A DNA stretch of 6,234 nucleotides from contig JAFADT010000966.1 of assembly GCA_023424585.1 (NCBI GenBank), positions 1 to 6,234 of the forward strand, in the 5' to 3' direction. Of this stretch, positions 1 through 5,538 are shown piece after piece. The DNA is from Pseudomonadota bacterium (GTDB lineage Bacteria; Myxococcota; Myxococcia; Myxococcales; Myxococcaceae). The position numbers and the translations under genes were made by a program. Every line of letters starts with the position of its first letter. Position 1 is the first letter of the stretch. A model generated the notes under the pieces. It did not search any database. It saw only the letters and a program-made list of their open reading frames with translations, and was not told where the DNA came from.

Positions 1-611
1 ACGCGGAGCTGGCCAGGCTCGTCGCCGTCCAGCAGGCGATGGAGGGCGCCGTGACGCCCCAGCAGCTGGACCTGCTGCGCGCGACCGCGACGCGGGCCCA
101 CGCCCAGCGCGACGCGGCCCGCACGGACGTGGCGGCGGCGAACGCGCAGCTGGAGGTGGTCCGCGCCCAGCTCGCCAGCGGACGCGCGGGCGTCACCGCC
201 GCGGAGCAGCAGGTCGTGGAGCTGGCGCCCGTGTCCCCCGTCGCGGGCCGCGTGGAGGACGTCCTCTTCCAGCAGGGCGAGTGGGCCATGCCCAACGCCC
301 CCGTCGTGAGCATCATCCCGGACGCGAAGCTGAAGGTGCGCTTCTACGTGCCGCAGGGCCGCGTGGCGTCCTTTCCGCCGGGCACCGAGGTGGCCATCGC
401 CTGCGACGGCTGCGACACCGGGATGACCGCCCGCGTGGACTACGTCGCCCCGCGCCCGGAGTACACGCCGCCCATCATCTACAGCCTGGAGACGCGGCAG
501 AAGCTGGTGTTCCTGCTGGAGGCGGTGCCCTCCGCGCCCACGCGGCTGCTGCCCGGGCAGCCCATCGACGTGACCCCCCTGAAGCAGGCACCCGTGGAGG
601 TGGAGCGATGA
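1..611 (+). CDS. HlyD/YbhG-type membrane fusion protein, C-terminal part
   Basis: Periplasmic adaptor (membrane fusion protein) of an ABC exporter. It would link the inner-membrane transporter encoded just downstream to an outer-membrane exit duct. The reading frame is open from base 3, so the true start and the N-terminal membrane anchor lie left of the window; 202 residues are visible. Visible residues about 15-72 are Ala/Gln/Arg-rich with heptad character, which fits the returning arm of the alpha-helical hairpin. Residues about 75-107 resemble the second lipoyl half-motif (SPVAGRVEDVLFQQGEW), and a beta-barrel region follows. The YTPPIIYS stretch at residues 154-161 and the following KLVFLLEA are typical of YbhG/YhiI-like adaptors. 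The stop codon overlaps the next start (ATGA), so translation is probably coupled. The substrate cannot be told from sequence. The family call is strong; the pairing with this transporter is inferred from the overlap. Confidence 0.88.
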   Translation, partial: AELARLVAVQQAMEGAVTPQQLDLLRATATRAHAQRDAARTDVAAANAQLEVVRAQLASGRAGVTAAEQQVVELAPVSPVAGRVEDVLFQQGEWAMPNAPVVSIIPDAKLKVRFYVPQGRVASFPPGTEVAIACDGCDTGMTARVDYVAPRPEYTPPIIYSLETRQKLVFLLEAVPSAPTRLLPGQPIDVTPLKQAPVEVER

Positions 612-1534
612 ACGCGCGAGCCATCGACGTGCGCGGCCTCAACAAGTCCTTCGGAGACCGGCATGTCGTGCGGGATGTCTCCATCGCCGTGGACACCGGG
701 CGCATCACCGGCTTCCTGGGGCCCAACGGCTCCGGGAAGACGACGACGCTGCGGCTCCTGTGCGGCCTGCTCACGCCCGACAGCGGCGAGGGCAGCGTGC
801 TGGGCATGGACTTCCGCGTCCGGGGCGACGCCATCAAGCGCCAGACGGGCTACATGACGCAGAAGTTCTCCCTCTACGAGGACATGACGCTGGAGGAGAA
901 CCTGGCCTTCGTCGCGCGCATCTACGGCCTGGACCGGCGGCGGGAGCGGGTGGACGACACGCTCCACCGGCTGGGCCTCTTCGACCGGCGCCGGCAGCTG
1001 GCGGGCGCGCTCTCCGGCGGCTGGAAGCAGCGCCTGGCCCTGGCCGCCGCGACGCTGCACGACCCCCGCCTGCTGCTGCTGGACGAGCCCACCGCGGGCG
1101 TGGACCCCAAGGCCCGCCGCGAGTTCTGGGACGAAATCCACACGCTCGCCGCGGGCGGCCTCACGGTGCTGGTGTCCACGCACTACATGGACGAGGCCGA
1201 GCGCTGCCACGACATCGGCTACATCCTGTACGGCCGCCTCATCGCGCGGGGCACGGCGGACGCGCTCATCCGCGACTCCGGCCTGGTGACGTTCCTGGGT
1301 GAGGGGCCCGGCGTCGACCACGTGGCGCACCTGCTGGCCCAGGCGGACGGCGTGCTCAGCGCCTCCGCGTTCGGCGCCTCCGTGCACGTCAGCGGCTTGA
1401 GGCGCGAGGCCCTGGAGGCCGCGCTCGTCCCCTGGCGCAAGGAGCCCTACCGGTGGCGCGAGGTGGAGCCCTCCCTGGAGGACGTCTTCATCCAGCTCAT
1501 GGGTCGCGAGCGCGACGAACGGTACACGTCATGA
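608..1534 (+). CDS. ABC transporter ATP-binding protein, YbhF-like (single NBD)
   Basis: ATPase subunit that would power the ABC-2 permease encoded next. The protein has 308 residues. All nucleotide-binding motifs are present: Walker A GPNGSGKT (38-45), Q-loop Gln85 in MTQKFSLYEDMT, signature LSGGW (135-139), Walker B LLLLDE (155-160), D-loop AGVD (163-166) and switch His192 in STHYMDEAE. The LSGGWKQRL signature and the GVDPKARREFW segment are characteristic of YbhF-type drug/ion exporters. The C-terminal part ends in the usual PSLEDVFI motif (about 288-295). YbhF itself carries two ATPase domains; this protein has one, so a dimer is expected. I chose the ATG at 608 because GGAGG lies at 596-600, seven bases upstream, and because homology begins there. 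A longer frame reaching back to 281 only covers the adaptor gene in another frame. ATGA overlaps occur at both ends. Confidence 0.95.
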   Translation: MNARAIDVRGLNKSFGDRHVVRDVSIAVDTGRITGFLGPNGSGKTTTLRLLCGLLTPDSGEGSVLGMDFRVRGDAIKRQTGYMTQKFSLYEDMTLEENLAFVARIYGLDRRRERVDDTLHRLGLFDRRRQLAGALSGGWKQRLALAAATLHDPRLLLLDEPTAGVDPKARREFWDEIHTLAAGGLTVLVSTHYMDEAERCHDIGYILYGRLIARGTADALIRDSGLVTFLGEGPGVDHVAHLLAQADGVLSASAFGASVHVSGLRREALEAALVPWRKEPYRWREVEPSLEDVFIQLMGRERDERYTS

Positions 1535-2667
1535 CGGGCCCGCTGCCGCGCATCCTGGCCGTGCTGCTCAAGGAGTTCACGCAGCTGCGGCGCGACCGCA
1601 TCACCTACGCGATGATCCTCGTGATGCCGGTGATGCAGTTGCTCATCTTCGGCTACGCCATCAACATGGACCCCCGGCACCTGCCCGCCGCGGTGCTGTC
1701 CCACGACACCAGCACCCTGGCGGACTCCGTCGTCGCCGCGCTGGAGCGCACCGGCTACGTGGACGTGCGCTACCTGCCGCGCTCCGACGCGGAGCTGGAG
1801 CAGCTCATCCGCCGGGGGCAGGTGATGCTCGGCATCACCATCCCGCCAGACTTCACCCGGCGGGTGCTCAAGGGGGAGCGCGCGCAAATCCTCGCGGAGG
1901 CGGACGCGTCCGACCCGCAGGCGGCGGCGGGGGCGCTCGCCGCGGTGAGCGTGCTGCCCACGGAGGCGCTGCGCAACGAGCGGGTGGGGCTGGGCCCGCC
2001 CCGGTCCACCGCGCCCGCCTTCGAGGTGGTGGTGCACCGGCGCTACAACCCGGAGGGCCGCTCGCCGTTCCACATCGTGCCGGGCCTGCTGGGCATCATC
2101 CTGTCCATGACGCTGGTGATGATGACCGCCATGGCCGTCACCCGCGAGCGCGAGCGCGGCACCATGGAGACGCTCCTGTCCACGCCCGCAACCCCGGCGG
2201 AGATCATGGTGGGCAAGCTCACGCCCTACGTCGTCGTGGGCCTGGTGCAGACCGGCGTGGTGCTAGGCATGGCGCGGGGGCTGTTCTCGGTGCCCATGGC
2301 GCGCACGCCCGCCGGCTGGCTGGCGCTGTCGTGCGGCATCGTGCTGTTCATCGTGGGCAACCTGTCGCTGGGCTACCTCATCTCCACCGTGGCGCAGAGC
2401 CAGCTCCAGGCGATGCAGATGTCCATGTTCTACATGCTACCGTCCATCTTCCTCTCCGGCTTCGCCTTCCCCTTCCTGGGGCTGCCGCCCTGGGCGCGGG
2501 GCCTGGGCGAAGTCATCCCCGTGACGCACTTCCTGCGCATCGTCCGGGGCTCGCTGCTCAAGGACCAGGTGCTGGCGGACATGGGGAATGACCTGCTCGC
2601 GCTGGGGCTCTTCGTCATCGCGGTGGCGGGCGTGGCGCTCGCGCGCTCACGCACCACGCTGGATTGA
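1531..2667 (+). CDS. ABC-2 type transporter permease (YbhS/YhhJ-like)
   Basis: Inner-membrane permease of the same exporter, 378 residues, a normal length for the family. One membrane segment lies near the N-terminus (about 27-45, ending FGYAINMD). A large extracytoplasmic domain follows (about 46-178, including HLPAAVLSHDTS, and IPPDFTR near 104-110). Five further hydrophobic segments lie at roughly 181-203, 229-250, 262-286, 296-316 and 353-373. The cytoplasmic motif RERERGTMETLLSTP (205-219) and the FLSGFAFPF stretch (307-315) are hallmarks of YbhS/YhhJ-type permeases. The start ATG overlaps the ATPase stop and no strong ribosome binding site precedes it, so translational coupling is likely. 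Only one permease gene is visible before the next, unrelated gene, so the transporter may be a permease homodimer, or a partner may lie upstream of the window. The substrate is unknown; related systems export drugs, dyes or cations. Confidence 0.93.
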   Translation: MTGPLPRILAVLLKEFTQLRRDRITYAMILVMPVMQLLIFGYAINMDPRHLPAAVLSHDTSTLADSVVAALERTGYVDVRYLPRSDAELEQLIRRGQVMLGITIPPDFTRRVLKGERAQILAEADASDPQAAAGALAAVSVLPTEALRNERVGLGPPRSTAPAFEVVVHRRYNPEGRSPFHIVPGLLGIILSMTLVMMTAMAVTRERERGTMETLLSTPATPAEIMVGKLTPYVVVGLVQTGVVLGMARGLFSVPMARTPAGWLALSCGIVLFIVGNLSLGYLISTVAQSQLQAMQMSMFYMLPSIFLSGFAFPFLGLPPWARGLGEVIPVTHFLRIVRGSLLKDQVLADMGNDLLALGLFVIAVAGVALARSRTTLD

Positions 2668-2820
2668 CGCCACACGTCGGCCTTGACGCGGTCGCGAACG
2701 CCAGACACGTGGACGGCGGGGCGATCGACCCGGACCGCCAATTGCAGTCTCCTTGCGCACCGGCGCCGCGCCCCACGTGATTTCGCGGGGTTCACGCCTG
2801 CGTCCGGTCTGGAGATGCCC
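2668..2820 (+). promoter_or_regulatory. Intergenic region with repeated CACGTG motifs
   Basis: This 153-base spacer separates the exporter operon from the lipoprotein gene. CACGTG occurs at 2706-2711 and 2774-2779, and a third copy at 2825-2830 sits in the 12-bp palindrome TGTCACGTGACA (2822-2833), which overlaps the lipoprotein start codon. A TTGACG hexamer at 2683-2688 resembles a -35 box, but nothing like a -10 box follows at the right distance. No clear terminator hairpin follows the permease gene. The lipoprotein ribosome binding site GGAG is at 2811-2814. A promoter is expected here from gene order but cannot be placed. Confidence 0.25.
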
Positions 2821-3889
2821 ATGTCACGTGACAGCTCCTTCGCGGTATGTGCGGTGCGGACTTCGCACTTGGTCGCGGCCCTGTTCATGGCGTCCCTCGC
2901 CGCCGGCTGTGGAGGCGGTGGTGCCGCTCCTGGCGATGACGACGATGTGGAGGACTGCGTTCCCAGGACCTGCGAGTCGCGGGGCTTCAACTGCGGTGCC
3001 ACGACGGATGGCTGTGGCCACCCGCTCGACTGCGGCACCTGCGCGGCGCCCGCCGCCAGTGGGGGGGCTGGCCAGAACAACGTCTGTGGTGGACGAGGAC
3101 GCCGTGGGCCCCATTGTCGGCAGCGGACCCGACAACGTGTGGTCCTTTGGCCGGGGTGGGCGGATGCAGCAGTGGAACGGGCAGGCGTGGAAGGCGAGGG
3201 CGCCGCTGCGCACGCTGGGGGAGGCGCAGGCCATCCATGGCACCGGGCCCTCGGACATCTGGGTGGCGACGGACACGGGCGTCCTGCACTGGAACGGCGG
3301 CGGCTGGTTCGAGCCCAAGATGGGCACCTCGCTCTCCGACGACGTCACGGGCGTCTACGCGGCCTCGCCGACGGAGGTCTGGGTGACCAGCTCGTTCCAT
3401 GACGCCATCTACCGGTTCGACGGGGCCGGCTTCGTCGAGGCGTTCAGCACGGGCTCGGTGGACCTGTATGGCATCCACGGCGCGTCGGCGACGGACCTCT
3501 GGGCGGTGGGCAAGGCCGGGCAGGCCGTCCACTCCGACGGCACCACCTGGACACCGCAGCCCACGGGGGGCGACGCGTCGCTCAACGCCGTCTAGGTGCA
3601 GGGGCCCTCGCTCGCCATCGCGGTGGGCGACTCCGGCACCATCGTGCGCTGGGACGGCGCGGCCTGGAGCACGATGACCTCCGGCACCAGCCAGTCCCTG
3701 AAGGCCGTGTGGGGCAGCGGGCCGAACGACGTCTGGGCGGCGGGGGCGGGCGGCACGCTGCTGCGCTACGACGGCGCGCGCTGGCTTCCGGTGGCCAGCG
3801 GCACCTCGTCCCAGCTCAACGGGCTGATGGGGCGCTCCTCCTCCGAGGTCTGGGCGGTGGGCGACACGGCGGTCCTGCACCGGCCCTGA
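2821..3889 (+). pseudogene. Lipoprotein with Cys-rich linker and seven-repeat beta-propeller, broken by a frameshift and a stop
   Basis: Predicted surface or periplasmic lipoprotein of a kind common in myxobacteria; no function is known. The start ATG at 2821 has GGAG six bases upstream; the in-frame ATG at 2815 directly abuts that GGAG and is less likely. Residues 16-30 form a lipoprotein signal (hydrophobic run, then SLAAGC with Cys30), followed by a Gly/Asp-rich spacer. A Cys-rich module spans residues 46-90 (Cys 46, 51, 58, 65, 71, 74, 89; ends NNVCG). Just after NNVCG the homologous reading moves by one base: it continues as DEDAVGPIVGSG in the next frame (from about 3092). Seven repeats of 39-40 residues follow, of the pattern GSGPNDVWAVG-x-G-x-LLRYDG-x-W. 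In the fifth repeat the expected Trp codon TGG is TAG (3593-3595). The frame then continues to the natural stop at 3887-3889. The full span is one base more than a multiple of three, so removing a single base (for example a G within 3088-3095) and restoring the Trp would give an intact protein of about 355 residues. Either a young pseudogene or sequence error would explain this. Confidence 0.82.
3110..3886 (+). repeat. Seven tandem propeller-blade repeats (117-120 bases each)
   Basis: Protein-coding repeats inside the broken lipoprotein gene. They start at about 3110, 3230, 3350, 3470, 3587, 3704 and 3821. The first three are 120 bases, the next three 117, and the last is a partial unit of 66 bases. 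Each carries a conserved small-residue/Gly-Ser or Ala-Ser core with [DE]-[VIL]-W (GPDNVW, GPSDIW, SPTEVW, SATDLW, GPNDVW, SSSEVW), then a WNG, FDG or YDG turn. Repeat 5 departs from this at PSLAIAVG and carries the stop codon in place of its first Trp. Seven units suggest a seven-bladed propeller with an incomplete last blade. Confidence 0.8.
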
Positions 3890-3942
3890 CCCCGGCCCGC
3901 CGCGCGAAGGCGCGCGAGCAGGCCTGAGCGTGCATCGCCGCA

Positions 3943-3968
3943 GGGCTCCCCTGGCGACCGGGGAGCCC
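3943..3968 (+). terminator. Terminator-like GC-rich hairpin
   Basis: GGGCTCCCC (3943-3951) pairs perfectly with GGGGAGCCC (3960-3968) across an 8-base loop. It lies 54 bases after the lipoprotein stop. Only a short pyrimidine tail (CCTTCC) follows rather than a run of T, so it is a weak intrinsic terminator by the classical standard. A smaller stem, CGCGCG-AAGG-CGCGCG, lies at 3901-3916. The hairpin could instead be part of the leader of the downstream protease mRNA. Confidence 0.5.
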
Positions 3969-4001
3969 CTTCCATCCCGGGCCCCGAGCGCGGCCCGCCG
4001 T

Positions 4002-4048
4002 CATCACCATCGTCTCCTGGTACCCCCTCCAGAAGGAGAATGGTGATG
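4002..4048 (+). promoter_or_regulatory. Long hairpin sequestering the protease ribosome binding site and start codon
   Basis: CATCACCAT (4002-4010) is exactly complementary to ATGGTGATG (4040-4048). Inside it, TCTCCT (4013-4018) is exactly complementary to AGGAGA (4034-4039). Only C4011-G4012 are bulged, giving 15 base pairs with a 15-base apical loop that can add two more G-C pairs (4019-4020 with 4029-4030). The right arm contains most of the AAGGAG ribosome binding site (4033-4038) and both candidate start codons (4040, 4046). If formed in mRNA it would block ribosome access, as in RNA thermometers or other start-site gates. The pairing is seen directly; the regulatory role is inferred. 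The left arm is non-coding, so coding constraint does not explain it. Confidence 0.6.
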
Positions 4049-5197
4049 TGTTGCAACACACGACTCTGGCATTCCCACCACTGCATCCTGCCGCCGTACG
4101 TCAGCCGTCAGATTGCCCAGAACGGCTCGCCGCAGCAGCGGGCGCGGGCCCTGCGGACGCTCGCCGTCGACAGCACTCTGCGCTCCATCCGCTTGTCCAC
4201 CAGCGGCGCGCCCCAGGCGGCGAAGCGCCTCATCCCCGGCCCCATGGTCGTGGAGAGCCACAAGCAGCGCACCATCTACAACGTGAAGAACACCGAGGCC
4301 CTTCCAGGTGACGAGGCCCGCCACGAGGGACAAGACGACACCGGCGACGCGGCGGTGGACGAGGCCTATACCGGCCTGGGCGCGACGTATGACCTCTACT
4401 GGGAGGTCTACGGGCGCAACTCCATTGACGGCAACGGCATGCCGCTGCTCGGGCACGTCCACTATGGCAGCGGCTACGACAATGCCTTCTGGGACGGCGA
4501 GCGCATGGTGTTCGGCGACGGCGACGGCGAGCTGTTCAACCGCTTCACCATCTCGGCGGACGTCATCGGGCACGAGCTGACCCACGGCGTGACGGAGCAC
4601 GAGGGGCCTCTTGCCTACTTCCTCCAGGCGGGCGCGCTCAACGAGTCGCTGTCGGACTGCTTCGGGTCGATCGTGAAGCAGCGCCTCTTGAACCAGACGG
4701 TGGAGCAGGCCGACTGGCTCATCGGCGCGGGGCTCCTCACGACACAGGTCCAGGGCAAGGCCCTGCGCTCCATGAAGGAGCCGGGCACCGCGTTCGACGA
4801 CCCGGTGCTGGGCAAGGACCCGCAGCCGGCCCACATGAAGGACTTCGTGAGGACGACGGAGGACAACGGCGGCGTGCACATCAACTCCGGCATCCCCAAC
4901 AAGGCCTTCTGCGTCGCGGCCACGAACCTCAAGGGCTACGCGTGGGACAAGGCTGGCCTCATCTGGCTGGAGGCGCTGCGCGACCCGAGGCTCAAGGCCA
5001 ACGCCTCGTTCCTCTCCTTCGCCCGGCTCACCGTGACGGCGGCCGCCCGGCTCTACGGCAGCGGCGACGAGGAGCAGATCGTCCGCGACGCCTGGAACCA
5101 GGTGGGCATCAGCGTCGCCAAGGAGCGGGCCGCCGCGCCGGCCTGGACGCCGCCGCTGCAGAAGCAGGCCGCGCAGCCGGTACAGCGCAAGAACTAG
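4046..5197 (+). CDS. Protealysin-like M4 family zinc metallopeptidase
   Basis: Thermolysin-family (M4) neutral protease precursor, 383 residues. There is no signal peptide. Instead the N-terminus has the short protealysin-type propeptide with the motif CILPPYVSRQIAQNG (13-27) and QRARALRTL (31-39), which is normally removed during maturation. The catalytic domain is complete: NAFWDGERMVFGDGDG (146-161); HELTH (176-180) with zinc ligands His176 and His180 and catalytic Glu177; third ligand Glu200 in NESLSD, spaced as in thermolysin; and DNGGVHINSGIPNKAF (273-288) with catalytic His278 and Asp273. The usual C-terminal AWNQVGI (349-355) is followed by a 28-residue Ala/Pro/Gln-rich tail. I chose the ATG at 4046 because AAGGAG (4033-4038) is seven bases upstream; the in-frame ATG at 4040 is too close. 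The start region is buried in a predicted hairpin. The probable inhibitor gene follows 17 bases downstream. Targets are unknown. Confidence 0.95.
   Translation: MCCNTRLWHSHHCILPPYVSRQIAQNGSPQQRARALRTLAVDSTLRSIRLSTSGAPQAAKRLIPGPMVVESHKQRTIYNVKNTEALPGDEARHEGQDDTGDAAVDEAYTGLGATYDLYWEVYGRNSIDGNGMPLLGHVHYGSGYDNAFWDGERMVFGDGDGELFNRFTISADVIGHELTHGVTEHEGPLAYFLQAGALNESLSDCFGSIVKQRLLNQTVEQADWLIGAGLLTTQVQGKALRSMKEPGTAFDDPVLGKDPQPAHMKDFVRTTEDNGGVHINSGIPNKAFCVAATNLKGYAWDKAGLIWLEALRDPRLKANASFLSFARLTVTAAARLYGSGDEEQIVRDAWNQVGISVAKERAAAPAWTPPLQKQAAQPVQRKN
4047..4060. repeat. 14-bp perfect palindrome over the protease start
   Basis: TGTGTTGCAACACA is its own reverse complement and covers the end of the start codon and codons 2-5 (Cys-Cys-Asn-Thr). 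It directly abuts the ribosome-binding-site hairpin, sharing two bases with it. It could be a protein-binding site or an alternative small RNA stem. In GC-rich DNA of this length about one perfect 14-bp palindrome is expected by chance, so only its location is suggestive. Confidence 0.3.
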
Positions 5198-5207
5198 GGC
5201 CTGGAGG

Positions 5208-5233
5208 GCTTGAGATGCGAATCGAGCTCAAGC
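5208..5233 (+). promoter_or_regulatory. Small stem presenting the emfourin start codon in its loop
   Basis: GCTTGAG (5208-5214) is complementary to CTCAAGC (5227-5233). The 12-base loop between them begins with the start codon ATG (5215-5217). The ribosome binding site GGAGG (5203-5207) lies just outside the stem and is unpaired in this fold. A 7-bp stem can arise by chance; if it forms, it would leave the initiation signals accessible, in contrast to the upstream protease start. Confidence 0.3.
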
Positions 5234-5538
5234 AGGAGGGAGGCCTCGCCTACTTCCCGGGCCTGGCCAGGCCCCGCTCCGTGGACCTGGCGGCACTGCC
5301 TCCCGCCACGGCGGAGGCCCTCCAGCGGGAGGTGCGGGAGGCCCGCTTCTTCGAGCAGCCGGCGACCGTGGGCGGTGGCCCCACCGCGGGCGCGGACCGG
5401 ACGAGCTACACCGTCACCATCGAGGATGACGGCGGGAGGAGGCACTCGGTCCGGCTGGTGGAGCCGGTGCAGGAGCCGCACCTGCGCGCCCTGCTGGGCC
5501 TCATCCAGGAGGCCCAGCGGGAGCAGCCTGGAGGTTAG
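5215..5538 (+). CDS. Emfourin-family protease inhibitor (M4in-like)
   Basis: Small acidic protein of 107 residues. It matches the emfourin family, whose founding member is a protein inhibitor of protealysin encoded beside it in Serratia. Visible family features are the N-terminal strand MRIELKQEGGLAYFPG (1-16), a helix with DLAALPPATAEALQREVREARFF (24-46, written here as landmarks: LPP at 28-30 and the acidic/basic helix after it), and the central GADRTSYTVTIEDDG (59-73). This is followed by HSVRLVE (77-83) and a C-terminal amphipathic helix. There is no signal peptide, which matches the cytosolic form of the protease. The start ATG has GGAGG seven bases upstream and begins 17 bases after the protease stop, so one bicistronic mRNA is likely. 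The expected role is to hold the co-expressed M4 protease inactive inside the cell. The family call comes from sequence resemblance plus context; inhibition of this particular protease is inferred. Confidence 0.85.
   Translation: MRIELKQEGGLAYFPGLARPRSVDLAALPPATAEALQREVREARFFEQPATVGGGPTAGADRTSYTVTIEDDGGRRHSVRLVEPVQEPHLRALLGLIQEAQREQPGG

Noticed and set aside
281..607. Longer version of the ABC ATPase beginning at 281
   Set aside because: The extra 109 residues are Arg/Ala/His-rich with no family match and lie on top of the adaptor gene in another frame. Clear ATPase homology and a ribosome binding site begin at 608.
479..1387. Long minus-strand frame opposite the ATPase gene
   Set aside because: Low-complexity Ala/Arg/Val composition typical of the reverse strand of GC-rich genes; no motif and no ribosome binding site.
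1..2667. Type I secretion system for the RTX protein
   Set aside because: The ATPase has no fused membrane domain and the permease is of the ABC-2 type. The adaptor resembles YbhG, so this is a small-molecule-type exporter.
2664..2711. Sigma-70-type promoter from TTGACG at 2664 or 2683
   Set aside because: No -10-like sequence follows at 16-18 bases; such hexamers can occur by chance.
3061..3067. Run of seven G as the site of the lipoprotein frameshift
   Set aside because: The Cys-rich module stays in the same frame on both sides of the run (CGTC before, NNVCG after), so the shift must lie further downstream.
3593..3595. Programmed stop-codon read-through or selenocysteine/pyrrolysine use
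   Set aside because: The position is a plain Trp in the repeat pattern, no recoding signal is visible, and a second lesion exists in the same gene.
2987..3880. Long minus-strand frame opposite the propeller gene
   Set aside because: It mirrors the repeats of the plus-strand gene and is open only because of GC-rich codon bias. The plus-strand repeats are the real signal.
4004..4879. Long minus-strand frame opposite the M4 protease
   Set aside because: It overlaps a complete, motif-verified protease gene and has no recognizable domain.
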